From the NCBI GenBank assembly GCA_037952775.1, contig JBANAY010000003.1, forward strand, positions 27,962,001 through 28,026,000: DNA of 64,000 bases, written 5' to 3'. The notes under the pieces were generated by a model. That model saw only the letters and a program-made list of their open reading frames with translations. It was not told the DNA's origin and did no database searches. Of this stretch, positions 1 through 11,386 are shown in pieces. Within the stretch, counting starts at the first letter, position 1. Every line of letters begins with the position of its first letter. The translations under genes and the position numbers were made by a program. This DNA is from Clonostachys chloroleuca. Its lineage: Eukaryota; Ascomycota; Sordariomycetes; Hypocreales; Bionectriaceae.

Positions 1-772
1 TTGACTATTTTGAGCGCTGGTTTTGACCAATGAGACGGGCCAGTAAACCCGGGGTGATTGACCTTGTAGGATTGCTTCATGATAGCATGGGTCAGGGTCC
101 AAAAACACCTCATACTACCACAGCACGCGACGCGTTGCCCTACTAAGTAGTTCTTTCTGCTGCTATAAGCTTCTATTATTGAGGCTATATGGACAGGCAT
201 TGAGCTATCAGTAATATTTTATCAACAACGTCACGGACTTCTCTCTTTACCTCTAGGAGCTACTCATGCTTCCACTTAGTATCCAATGCAAACGATAGCT
301 ATGCTCAGTAAGATGGCTTGCCAGGTTGGCCAGCCGGTCAAGGGATCTTGTTATTATCATGAGGGTGCTTGCGACAAGCATAGGCTGGATCGCGCGTAGA
401 TGGGTCTTCTGAAAGGTTTTCTGGATCTAAGATAGCTTCCATGCGTGCCTTCGAGGCTCGCAAATACGATGTCGTAACTCTGGTGTGAGCTGTTCTATTT
501 CAGACGATAATAGTAATTAAATGATATCATGTCATGAGAGCCAAAGGCGGCATCATGACAAGGGTGGGTTGGAACAGTATAAGTTCGGCTCCGCTTGAAA
601 GAAATTACACCCCACTGCACTCGGTATTTAGAGCCTGCTCATAGCGGGGATAACTCTCTCCATCAATTTCTACCAAGCGTGCATAGCATACCCTCTTTGA
701 TAAACTCTATTATCTGAAAGCCATCATCTTTGATCTTCCCACGCGTTGTCTTTGATCTTCTTCTGACCTGAA
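1..772. other. Intergenic / left flank
   Basis: No supportable coding region, RNA gene or repeat was seen here. The last 150 bases or so presumably hold the promoter and 5' leader of the gene starting at 773; pyrimidine-rich stretches near 700-765 are typical of fungal leaders. Confidence 0.5.
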
Positions 773-1513
773 ATGTCGTCTAATACCGATAACTTGCCTC
801 CCTATCAGGAGAAGCAGCCTTTCAACGAGACCACAGTGCCTGTGGCATCCCCACCTGCCGGGCGTATTGCTGGTTCGATCCAAACATGCTCGATTCGGGA
901 CAATCAAGTCGATTACCTCAAAATTGTTCGTAATTCTGCAACCAGCTATGATATCTGTCTTACAATCGACCCTACACCACTATATCGCATCCAACTCGTC
1001 TCCTCATTCAGCAAAGTTGGCAACATCCAAATCTTCTCTTTATCCGACACCACAACTCCTATTGCCGCTGCTCGCTTATCAACCAACCCTAAAAGCAAAA
1101 GCGAGCCGATAGCAACAATATGTACTTCGTCTCCGGCTGTGCCGGATGCGCTCTGGCGTCCTATGGCTCGGAAGACAGGCACATTTTCCATCCATGAGCA
1201 TCAGAGTGTAATACCGATCGTCACTGTGCCTGGTCTACCTGCAACACCCCACCGGTTCCTGTGGATGTCGCGGCACCTGTCAGAGCCTTATTATAGACTG
1301 GAGTGGGATGGCCCACTTCCAATGACCCCGTCTTCAATGTCTGGAGATAGTAAGAGAGGGAATGAGTATGTGTTCGCAACAGTGGTAAAGAAGTCTACTG
1401 AGGGAGAGGCCAATCTGGTGGAAATCAGGAGGGGAGGCGGCCTCGAATTCGAGCTCAGTGTGATTTTGCAGTTATTTGTAATTCTACACTTTAGTCAGGT
1501 AGAGTTAATTTGA
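773..1513 (+). CDS. Tubby C-terminal-like / hypothetical protein
   Basis: Single-exon reading frame of 246 residues. The N-terminus is polar and Pro-rich (LPPYQEKQPF). A beta-rich middle follows, then RRGGGLEFEL and a hydrophobic C-terminal stretch (ILQLFVILHF). The overall layout (LPPY start, repeated short beta segments, GGGLEFEL before a hydrophobic end) resembles fungal proteins with a tubby C-terminal-like (LURP-type) fold, which may bind membranes. That assignment rests on resemblance only; no catalytic motif is visible. It stands alone, with more than 1 kb to the next gene. Confidence 0.6.
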   Translation: MSSNTDNLPPYQEKQPFNETTVPVASPPAGRIAGSIQTCSIRDNQVDYLKIVRNSATSYDICLTIDPTPLYRIQLVSSFSKVGNIQIFSLSDTTTPIAAARLSTNPKSKSEPIATICTSSPAVPDALWRPMARKTGTFSIHEHQSVIPIVTVPGLPATPHRFLWMSRHLSEPYYRLEWDGPLPMTPSSMSGDSKRGNEYVFATVVKKSTEGEANLVEIRRGGGLEFELSVILQLFVILHFSQVELI

Positions 1514-2726
1514 GCGTGTACCGGTTAGCTGAGATCTTACCGTTAGCGAACCTTGGCAAAGAAATTAAATGGTTGCCTGCTGCCCCATGCCTGAGAATGG
1601 CCAGGATATTGAAAGGCTGGTACAACAGGAAAGGAGGCCAGCCCCTGATGGGTCCACTACTGGCTTCCAGAATAGTCTAGAATAGAGAAATAACAGCTGG
1701 AAGATACCGCTATGGTGATTACCCCATGTCCTTTTGTTTCTTTTTGAGCAGGTGACCGTACGGGCTTCCTTGCAATCAATCGACAGTTTCGAGAAGGGAA
1801 GTCGGGGGGAAGGGGAGGCTCAGCAATGCACCCACTGAAGGCGGTTTGCAGAAATGAGAACCTGTCGTTAACACCTTTGCTTTAGCAAAAAAAGAAAAAT
1901 TCAAGAAAAAAGCTTTCTCACAGATCTGCCCTCGTAGGTAACAGAGAAACCTTCTCAACATTGATTGTAGACATTTGCCTCAATCCACTACCTACCCTGC
2001 ACCCGAATCACACCTCCTGAGATGTCGAACATGACTCGCAGATCTGTATATCTCCCCGAAAAGCCCTGTAATTGCACGGACGCAGGGAATCGATGAACCT
2101 TCTGTGTTTTTCTCACCTTTCTTAATTCTTTCATTTCCTACTTGATTGTTTTATACTACAGACCGCAACCTCAAGAGCTAACTGCTCATGAAGCCCGGTC
2201 AAACATAAATCTCCAAAGCTCATAAGTTCTATTAAAACTCAGTCTCATACGTCTAGGTGTTGTCCAAAAGGTTTTTAGGTTTGGCAATCCATTTAATCAC
2301 CCAGAGGAGTTACCAGCCACTATATTTGACTAGTTTGTACATTTCAGCGATATTGCTTTCCTCACGTGGAAAATGATCCTTCGAGTGACAGCAATGCGAA
2401 TTCGGAAAAAAAGTAGAATAAGATCACGGGCCAGGTCTGGGTGCATGGAAAGGTGGAGGTTATCATCAACCAGACTGTGGTTCGCAAGATGCAACTTATG
2501 GGGAACCCGAGCTTTCAACGCGCACATGGTCACAAATAGTCTCATTAGGAATCGGAAACTGATGCGCGTAATGCTTCCATGAACCGCTTCCTAGGCTATT
2601 CCACACACGCAGCCTCGGGGTATAGTGACTCTTGGCTGATTCTCCATTTCGTGTAAGGTAATGAATGTGACAACCTTTCCCTCTCTTTCACGCCAAAGAT
2701 AAAATAAGACGCAAATGGTCTAGATT
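1514..2726. other. Intergenic
   Basis: About 1.2 kb between the tubby-like gene and the 3' end of a minus-strand regulator. Short open frames on both strands show no recognisable domain. I see no repeat or RNA gene. Confidence 0.5.
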
Positions 2727-4435
2727 TTACTGTTGCTTCGGGAGGGCCAATATTTCATCCAGCTCCTTCAAGTACAGGTCTAAAACTATAAGCATGGATC
2801 TCACTTCTACCATAAATTCAATGTGAACACTTACCTCCAAGGCTCCAATGCTCTCGAAGCGCAAGTAGACAAGATTTAATTTTGTTCAAGTCGGTTTCAA
2901 GCAAATCATGATGGAAATATCGAATTAGATGGAGCACGCTTCGAAACATGGAACAAAGTACCAGCAGAGATATCCGGTTTATCCTAAGACCCGCGGTGTA
3001 GTCGGGACTCATTCGTATCTCATCCAACTTCATCTCGAAAGTTGACTGTAGTTCTTCAGTGGCTCTGCAGCTGATAAACCGCTCCTCACCGCTGGTAGCA
3101 CACCTTAGGCGCACAGCAGCAACGGCACTGGAAGCATGTTAGTATCTCCAAATACATGAGCATATCTGGTCCATAAGTGGTCGTCGACTACCTTACCTGA
3201 TAGACAGCGGAGCAACCTCACAAGTTAATAGAGGGGCAATCTGGCTAATCTCAAGCAGCGCTGCGACAAGTTTGTCCGTTCTTGATTTGACCAAGTCCAA
3301 GCGGGGAATCGGCACCCTCGAGCTATTCGGCGCAAAGGTGAGCGCCTCGCCAATCATTTCCGCTGCCGCAGCTGTCGACTCAAAAGACCAGTGATTCCTT
3401 TCGTATATCTTAGCAGCCGCCAGCCTTGTTTGCAAGCACTCCAGCGACGTTTCGAAGGAACTATCTGGAGGCGGCGGGACTAGCAGCGGGAAAATGTCGT
3501 TAAGACTGGCCAGAGCGATTAAGCTAAATCCACAGAGCTAGAGTCAGAGGAGTATGTAGATGAAAGGGCCTCACAATAATCTCACCGGTCTATGATAACT
3601 ATAGCACTCCAACAGAGCACTTTGGGGTCAGGGGCATCCTCCGGGCCGACATTTAATTGAGAGGCAAGATCCTGGTCAATCCTCAGCAACCTAGCCATGG
3701 CTACACATGAAGATAGAGTAAGATATGACTGTCTTGCTAGGCCATGGCCACATTCATATGTGGCGATTAAAATCCCTGCTTGCAGCAAGCTAAGTGGCCA
3801 ATGCCTCTCATCTTGGAAGAGTATGAACAGTCTTTTTGTGGTGAGATAGAGGTTGTTTTCTCCGGCCTCATGCATGAAGGAAGAACAACGGCCCTGGGAA
3901 ACTAAACGCATGACGAGAAAGAGGAGACAGGCGTGGGTATCAAGGCATGAGAGGTATTGGTCGTGAGGTTCTTTGGTAGCATGCTCCAGTGCTTCCTTGC
4001 TTAAAATGGGAAGCCATCTTTGAACTGTTTGGAGATATCGATCTACGATACCTCTGAAGCCGTCAAGTTCGGCATCTATCACTGACCTGAACAGCCGCGC
4101 GGCATATATGCCGTGATTTTGTGCAGTCTCGCTCTCCTCCCCAATCTCAAGGCAACCACAGGGCTCGCGTAGGGTTACGATTGGCCCCGAAACTCGATGT
4201 AGGTTGTGTGCTGTGGTCTCACTTCGTGGAAAGAACGTGTTGAGTGAATAGTCGCAGTGTCTCTTCTTCCTAGCACGGCCAATCGGATGAGAGGAGGACA
4301 GTGGAGAGACAAAGGTATGGCTTACAAATCGCATCGGGAGCATTTTGGAAGAGACTTGTCGCATGATTGCTTCCGCTCACGGCAGAAGGTACAGGCGCGC
4401 TGTGATTTTAGGACTAGGGGGATGGCTGTCGACAT
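2727..4435 (-). CDS. Zn2Cys6 fungal transcription factor
   Basis: Five exons: 4435-4326, 4269-3586, 3523-3197, 3127-2835 and 2779-2727, predicted 488 residues. The zinc cluster is near residues 14-42: ACTFCRERKQSC, then PKCSRC, with the sixth Cys in KKRHCDY beyond intron 1 (GTAAGC...CTAG). Joining exon 1 to exon 2 keeps both frame and Cys spacing. Intron 3 has a perfect ACTAACA branch site. The rest is a helical fungal_trans-like middle homology region, for example the CLDTHACLLFLVMRL and SLLQAGILIATYECGHGLA segments. The start at 4435 is chosen because it lies just before the cluster; an in-frame ATG at 4612 is possible. The gene is divergent from the SDR at 4816 (380 bp apart), so it may regulate that gene. 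Confidence 0.85.
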
Positions 4436-4815
4436 GATGGTCTTTAATCCACGAGTATCTGGATAGAAACGACAACGAGGGTAGACGGTGAGTGAGGCAA
4501 GTTTGGGGTTTATGCACCGGCCGATGCATTGTCGAGGGTCCGGTCGGATTTGGTGTGGAAACAGGGGTGAAGCTGCGTCGGCCGATGCATTAGTGGCATC
4601 CACCTCTCCCACTTTGCCAGGCGAGGCAAGATCGAACCAAGATGAATATCAAATAGACACATGCACTATCAGTGCTTAGATGGAAAATTGTAGGTAAATG
4701 ACGGCTATATAAGAGGCCTTGTCTGTCTACACTACATATCTTAAGCACCATTCACGACATCGAACTCTTCTCTATCAATTCCAATTACACTCACAATTTC
4801 GTTGCTCTCCCCGAA
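4436..4815. promoter_or_regulatory. Divergent promoter, regulator/SDR
   Basis: Shared 380 bp region between the Zn2Cys6 gene (minus) and the SDR gene (plus). A TATA-like TATATAAG lies at 4706-4713, about 103 bp before the SDR ATG. The hexamer GATGCA occurs twice in CGGCCGATGCATT-like contexts (about 4518-4529 and 4579-4590), possibly operator half-sites; that role is a guess. Confidence 0.45.
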
Positions 4816-5951
4816 ATGGCCCCTAAAAGTGTCCTCGTCCTCGGTGCTAATGGCTATATTGGCGTTGCTGTGTGCAGAGCGTTCGTTTCCGCCGGCTGGC
4901 AGGTATACGGACTGCTGAGGAGAGCCGAATCAGTGCCAACTCTATTATCCCAAGAAGTAATACCTATCCTGGGATCTCCTTCAAATCTTGACTTTCTTGA
5001 CAGCCTTGTCAGACATACTGTTACATTTGAAGCCATTGTCGACTGCTCGAATCCAACCGACTATGAGAAGTACTTCAACGAGAGCCTGGCTCTGATCCGA
5101 CTTCTCTCTGGAAAGAGCAATGCCAACGGCGTTCGACCGCTTGTTCTCTGGACCTCGGGCTGCAAGGACTATGGATCAACCGATCTTGACGGGGCAGTTG
5201 GACTCAGTCCTCATATTGAATCGTCCCCGCTCAACACGCCATCTATCCTCATTCCCCGGGCTCAATTTTCGCTCAAGATACTCGAACACACTGATCTGTT
5301 TGATGCTGCTGTTCTTAGACCAACCAATGTCTTCGGATATAGCAGTAGCATGTATGGTATCATCTTTGACTTTGCAGCCAGTGCCGCTGCAGATGGTGCG
5401 CAGTCGCTCACCCTTGTGGACGTTAACCCAAGAACCATCATACATGCAAGTGAGTACTGAATTGCGCATCTGAATCCAGGTCATCACAGAGCGCATATTC
5501 TAACGTGTCTTTTTTAGTGCATATAGATGACTGCGCCAGCGCATACGTGGCCCTCGCCGAACATCCGGACAGAGGTTCGGTTTCCGGACAATGTTTCAAT
5601 ATCTCTGGCCGGGAGTACGATACTGTTGAGGAGGTCATGAATGCCCTGACGAAAGAATACAATTTTCCCAACCCTCCTCGCTTCGTGTCGGGGTCGGAAG
5701 CTCCCGACTTAAAACCCAAGGATCAGTTGATGCAGCTACTTTTCGGGTTTAGCCAATGGGTCGGTAGTGACAAGCTTCGAAAAGTGACTGGGTGGGAAGA
5801 TAAGCGGATCATATTTTCCCAAAACCTTGGAGTCTATCGGCGGTCGTACGAGGCTGCTGTTCATTCAGGCGACGAGGATATTGCAAGAATCCAGGGGAGA
5901 CAGGATTATTTCGTCACCGCAGTCATCGAGGGTTTCAAAAACAGCAAGTGA
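4816..5951 (+). CDS. NAD(P)-binding extended SDR / epimerase-like protein
   Basis: Two exons, 4816-5449 and 5518-5951, predicted 355 residues. The N-terminus VLVLGANGYIGVAV is a Rossmann GxxGxxG motif of extended/atypical SDRs (NAD-dependent epimerase/dehydratase family). The downstream segment VLRPTNVFGY matches the RPxxxYG-like region of the family. The intron opens GTGAGT and closes TTTTTTAG. Splicing restores HIDDCASAYV, the usual V/I-H-x-D-D-C-A stretch of these proteins. The substrate cannot be told from sequence. The neighbouring divergent Zn2Cys6 gene is the obvious candidate regulator. No signal peptide or membrane segment is evident, so it is likely cytosolic. Confidence 0.82.
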
Positions 5952-6510
5952 TCTGGCGCTCGTTCACAAGCCTTTGAAAGATAGTTGGTTGTACATGTAT
6001 CTGGTTCTCTGCACATAGGATAGCTCGTTTGATTGCAAGTTCTTAACAACGTTTCATGCTGAATCATCATATACCATTACCAATAAGCACCTGGCCGCAA
6101 TATACGATGTGAATTATCCACGCAAATTCTACAGTATTATTTGATGCCAAGCATTGTCACAGCCAAGTCTTGGGAGTGTGTTTGGCTCCAGAGCTACCCA
6201 GTACCTGATTTCTTATCAATGATTTGTAGACTTGATCTCTTGGAAGCCATTATACTCCTTTTAATTCACGAAACACGGTGCTAAAAGTATGGCAGAGTGG
6301 TTTTGCTATTACGGCGGATGGGCGAATAAGTTCCAGATGAAACATTCCTAAACCTGGCTGAAGAACCACAGAGTCAGTTTCGGATAACACTTTCATACGC
6401 CTCCAAAGTAGAACAATTTCAATCAAATTACTGTAACCAGTCGATTGATGCCCGAAGGAAAACTAACCAGTTACAAGACGCAATGCCGTTGTTATGCTTT
6501 TAAAATCCAA
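5952..6510. other. Intergenic between convergent genes
   Basis: About 560 bp between two convergent 3' ends (SDR on plus, receptor on minus). It is AT-rich and should hold both 3' UTRs. No gene or repeat was seen. Confidence 0.5.
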
Positions 6511-7816
6511 CTAAGACACTTGCACCTGCCGCTTGACATGGATCTTGTTCACGGGGATCGGGTCGAGTGGAATATCGTCTGACGCAGCGCTATCGTTGTC
6601 GCGTGTGGCCCAACCTTTGGAGTTAGAGTGAAAGCGTCCATTTGGATCGTCATTCCATCTATCAACACTGGTGTTCGGACTGTTGGTTCTTTTGTATCCT
6701 GAGCCAGCACGTTGCCCCGAGTCTCCCCATGTTCTTGACTTTGACGATGGTTGACTTCGGTTGCGAGTAAATAGTGTCCCGAGCATCGGTAAGCAGGCAC
6801 ATATGATGGCCATGCCTGACTGAAGTGTTGACCATACGACCGTTCTCGAAGTATCGACTGAACAAATATTCTTTAGCGAAAGGCGTTTCGATAGGAATTA
6901 GTTTTGATAGACTCACAGTCAAGCGCGACGTTAGGTGGCCGCCAGATATATGTCAACCGAACGATACTTGCAACGCAAACGCTAGAGAAGATTTAGTTCT
7001 CCTCCTAGATTTGACCAGATTCCTATTTGATACTCACGCTGCACCCATTAAGAACATGGCGATTAGCGACCATTTCCTGCTTGAGCTTAGCTGCAATTTC
7101 GAGACGACAAGTGTTGGAATACACAACATGATGACGTCGATGAATAAGTTGCTAAGCTCGTAGCCAAGTAGAACATGAGGTGTTGAGAGACAATAACCTG
7201 GCTCGAAGACTTTCTCCCACATGGCGCTGATCGGAGTACACAGGAAAACGATGACGAAGAAGAAGGCGATCCACCAGGAGATAACTAGGCCAGTTGCGCC
7301 CATGATTAGATATCTCTGGGTATTGTTGACTGCGAATATGGTCCAGTAGAAGGATATAATGCTTAATTTGACGATTGTGATTGTCGACGTGAATAGTAGC
7401 ATCAGAACATAGCTATTCTGTACAACTTATTAAATACAAGCATATCAAGGGAAGATTGGATGAGACTTTACCTTCATGAAGTCCATAGTCTCTTGTATGG
7501 AGACGCTATTTGCCGACGGCACAAACGCGCCTTCGAAAGCTCCCACTTCCGAGACATTGAAGATATCTGCCTCCTTGTTAGTCGTCGATAAGCAATCGAC
7601 TTAAAAACTCGCACTTCGTCACGTACAATTAATCAAAAGCCCACAGTACGTGCCGAATACCACAAGTGACAGCACACAGAGGTAATCAGATAAGATGAGC
7701 TTCTGACCGACATAGAATCGAGTGAAGAATCTAAGCGCCACAACCGCCGTGGAGATACTGATTGTCACCGCGCAGGTCAGAAAGTTCTCCCGGGCTTCTG
7801 TCCTCAATTCAATCAT
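6511..7816 (-). CDS. PTH11-like rhodopsin-domain integral membrane protein
   Basis: Five exons: 7816-7627, 7566-7472, 7417-7038, 6981-6917 and 6857-6511, predicted 358 residues. The seven-helix layout matches the fungal rhodopsin/SAT4 domain of PTH11-type receptors. Helix 1 is TISISTAVVALRFFTRF; helix segments follow with ISFYWTIFAV, WWIAFFFVIVFLC, LSNLFIDVIMLCIPTLVV and WSLIAMFLMGA. After intron 3 comes the family's VCVASIVRL, and after intron 4 WSTLQSGMAIICACLPML, then a Ser/Arg-rich cytoplasmic tail. All four introns are GT-AG and keep frame; intron 1 has a CTAAC branch site. An upstream in-frame ATG at 7879 would add 21 residues. PTH11-type proteins are putative receptors for surface or nutrient cues; the ligand is unknown. 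Confidence 0.86.
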
Positions 7817-9149
7817 GGCCTTTGAGAGGGGTTGATATTGCGATAAACATCGATCAGGCCGTCTTAAACGTATCAACAATCAGTCTGAGTAACCGAACTT
7901 GACATCCAGATGGTGCAGACATAAGGAAGGAGTCTAAACTGGGATAGAATCTGGTAGCGTCCGAGATGTCCGTCGAGGTGTAATTATAAAATTCAGCGAG
8001 ACGCCGGCAGATATTGGCAAGCGGTTGACCCATGGTGCCAAACCAGGAGGGCGGAATATGAAACTGCCTGCCTTTTCCACCTTTTTCGTTCCCATCCTTG
8101 CGTTAGGTGACAAGTTCCCACTGTGAAGGGGAAATGTGTGCGAAACAAACAGGGAATTGTTCATTTCCGACCTCTGTGCCCACACTTGTGTGTAAGGGGC
8201 TACCCAAGTACATATCCTGAAGAGGCCATTTCATGTCAGCTGTCGGCACCCAGTTAGGCTTAGTGATTATGTTGTCCACTGGAGAAGTTCAGGGTCTTAG
8301 ATTATTACCCAAACAGGAAAAAACCAACAGAGTTTTACTATGTACATGCCGATCGAACCCTTGATCAGTATCTTAGAACCACATCAGTCACTAATCAGAG
8401 AAAGAGATGTCTAAACTGGAATTAGCAGGCTTAAATTCAGTACTAATGTTCGAATCATCAGATTGATTTACAACTTGAAAAGTTGTTTCCCTTACCTCAG
8501 GGGAATATTTCTGAAATATTCACAACGACAATGCAAATCCTACCTGCCAGCGCAAGTCAACAACCTGGTACGATGTATCCCAGTCCAGGGGGAATCGCGA
8601 TGGGCTGCACCAAGCGGAGGGTCACCGTTCCGAGGGTCGCCACTTGCCCGGCAGAAACGCAAGCGGGAATGTTATTATGCCCGGGGCAACTTTTCACTTG
8701 TTTGCACGATGTAGCTATTAAATCCCGCGTGGATCATCTCAGGAGCTTCACTTTGATGGAGAATCACACCACGCCGGATATAAAAGAAATGCCGAGCACG
8801 TGGAGCTTCTCAAGCCCTGACCCACGTGGATGTATGTAACCAACAACCAGGTTTAGAAATCAAGGGCAGGGTTAAGATATCCATGAAAACCGCTTTCTTG
8901 TCGGCATTAACCTGGCTTCGGACGGTCATCCTGGTCAGATACCGAGACCATGGCTCGAGCTGTCAATGGTTGATTCCCACGGATGAATGATGATGGAGAA
9001 CCCGTAAGCTCACGTCCGATGCTACAACCAGTACAATGTAATTTGTTTCGTTATCTATCGGCAGTATCCCCCGGTCCCCCCTTCCTAGAAAGTCCCGGAT
9101 GTCCGTCACTTTGTTGATATCGACTCTTCTTTCATTCTCATAAGTTGTA
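7817..9149. other. Intergenic, 1.3 kb
   Basis: Region between divergent genes (receptor on minus, hydrolase on plus). A 118-codon plus-strand open frame at 8483-8839 has no recognisable domain and irregular composition, so I do not call it a gene. No RNA gene or repeat was identified. Confidence 0.45.
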
Positions 9150-10294
9150 ATGGGGTCCCTGCTATCCCACCAGCCGTTGAAGGCTCTGGGATATCTCGGA
9201 TTTGCCCTTTTTGTTACACCTTGCTTTCTTCTAGCCAATTCGTCCCGTTTTCTCTTCAGCCCACTCCGCCAAGATCCAGCATGGGGTATGAAAACTGCCT
9301 TGATTTGCGCCTACGTGCGCCTCATTACCAGATTTGTGTCGCTTGTGAGGGACCAACCGTATGAGCAAGCAAAGGCGGCATCATTCAAGGAGCGTTGCGT
9401 AAAGATTGAACCGTCGAACCCCAAGCACTTCATGGGACCCATCGCCGCAGGCAGTGTAAAGCCCAAAACGGCGACCGGTGTTTGGTTCCCAAGCCTACCA
9501 GCCGCCGCCAAACCCGACGAGAAGGTCGCCATTCATTACCCAGGAGGAGCATTCATCCTTGCATTTGGGGTTGAGGTGATTGGTGCGCTGGTGGCTGATA
9601 ATCTAGTGGGAAAGCTGGGCGCCAACAAGATGCTCTATGCCCAGTACCGTCTCTGCCGAGACGAAGAGTCTCGCTTCCCTGCCGCTGTGCAGGATGCCGT
9701 CACATTCTACAGCTACATTTTATCGCTGGGTTTCAAGCCAGAGAATATCATTATTTCCGGTGATTCTGCAGGGGGAACGTCGCACTGGCCTTACTTCGAT
9801 ATCTTGAGACGAACACGACGGAGCTTCCACTGCCCAGCGCCGTCATCACCTGGTCACCATGGGTCGAGATGCCCTCAAATTCTGGGCCCAAGTTTGATGC
9901 GCAGCCTAACTCTCACAAAGACATGCTATCTGGGGCGATTCTACAGTGGGGTGCCGACTCATATAGACCAGCCTCGATATTGGATGAAGAAGTTGAGGCA
10001 ATGGTAAACCCATTGCATCACCCCTTCAAGACCCGAGTGCCGATATTCTTGCATGCGGGTAGTAACGAAGGATTTTGCGCAACAATCAAGGAGTTCTCGC
10101 AAGAGATGGCTGCGCTCAACGGACAAGAGAGGATCAAGTACCATGAGACGCCCTTGGCACCGCATGACATCTTTCTCACGCATCCCGCTGTTGGAATGGG
10201 CGAGCAGAACATCACAGCCATTGAATTAGCTCGCTCCTTTCTAGAGAAACGCAGCAGGGGTGTTGAACAACTTACGCTCGAAGACGACATATAG
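9150..10294 (+). pseudogene. Alpha/beta hydrolase (HSL-like esterase), frameshifted
   Basis: Frame 1 runs from ATG 9150 through an N-terminal hydrophobic anchor (LGFALFVTPCFLLA). It passes an oxyanion-hole motif, HYPGGAF (the family usually has HGGG/HGGAF), and the nucleophile elbow ISGDSAGG ending at 9776. Right after this the frame becomes nonsense, while the -1 frame continues the expected helix (NVALALLRYL, then LPSAVITWSPWVEM) through AGSNEGF to the catalytic His of LAPHDIFL and a stop at 10294. One base is therefore missing near the G5A2 run at 9771-9777. Either the gene is broken or this is a homopolymer error in the assembly. With the base present the product would be about 380 residues, an HSL-type carboxylesterase/lipase. 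The conserved sequence runs straight through, so an intron does not explain the shift. Confidence 0.75.
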
Positions 10295-11386
10295 GCCGCC
10301 GATAGACAATTGAGCTATTTTCAATCTTATACTTCTGAAACTAAAGTAAAACAGAATGAGAACTTCATATATCTCTTAGTGAACAAACAATTAACTTTGA
10401 TTCTCAAGAACCCCGACCTGTAGAAGAATTAATTAAGACAATGCCTGTTGCCAGCGATGGGCAGGTCAAGCATGGCGATAGGGTAGCGCTTGCATTTGGT
10501 CCCGAGTCGAAAAGATAGAGGCATCTTCCGATACGATGGAGAAAGAGAGAAAACAGCTAGTGAGCAGATTCTTTGATGATGGACAACAGAGCCAATTCCA
10601 CTATTTCAAGAACCCAGATGGTAATATTGCCGTCATATATAAGTACATACTTTACGGAAGAGAAAGAGAATAATAGAGTTTAACAACAATGAAGCTGCCA
10701 GGGCCCGACAACTCAACGCAATGAATACGAAATAGGTACATACTTTAAGGACCGATTAGGTGAACGTTCCTTATTGGGAGGAAACTAGGCGAAGTTCAGG
10801 AAGTGACAGTGGGAGCCGGCGTGGCAAGGCGGGACCCGACTCTCTGGAAGAACGCGGAGACCGCCATATGTGAAGGGGCACACTTTTACAGTTGAGACTA
10901 TCACGATTGAATAAGCTTATTTGAAAACTTGCGAGTAGGCGTAGAGGTAAATTGAAATCCTTGGAAGTAACTCCAACTAGAATGGTGCGGTTGTAACGTA
11001 GCATCAAAGTCGACCCAGCATTTGCTTTATCAGTACTGAGGATCATCAGGCATTAGTTAGACAGAATACGACGTCTTAGCCTTTCTAGCCGTTTTATGAC
11101 CCACCTCATTGATTGCCATTGATGCGATAACTTGTTAGAATACCCGGCAATAGATATGATATTCGCGAATCCTAGGCTGAATGGCACAGAATCACATTTG
11201 CCTAAAGTCCAACCTCAAAACTCTGGTATTGTAGTGTACCTTATTGGTAACGTTTCATGATGCTTTTACGAAGTTAGGATGACTGGCGCACAATTCTATT
11301 GGCGGCCTCGCAGTGTGTAATGGTTATATATTATCCCACATTGCCTATCCTGAGGACCTGTACATACGTAAACTTTCAAGGAAATC
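10295..11386. other. Intergenic, 1.1 kb
   Basis: AT-rich sequence upstream of the GH35 gene. Only short open frames without recognisable features are present. It presumably carries the beta-galactosidase promoter; GTTATATATTATC near 11323 is a possible TATA region. Confidence 0.45.

Noticed and set aside
8483..8839. 118-codon plus-strand open frame
   Set aside because: No domain, odd composition and overlapping frame of similar length; likely chance.
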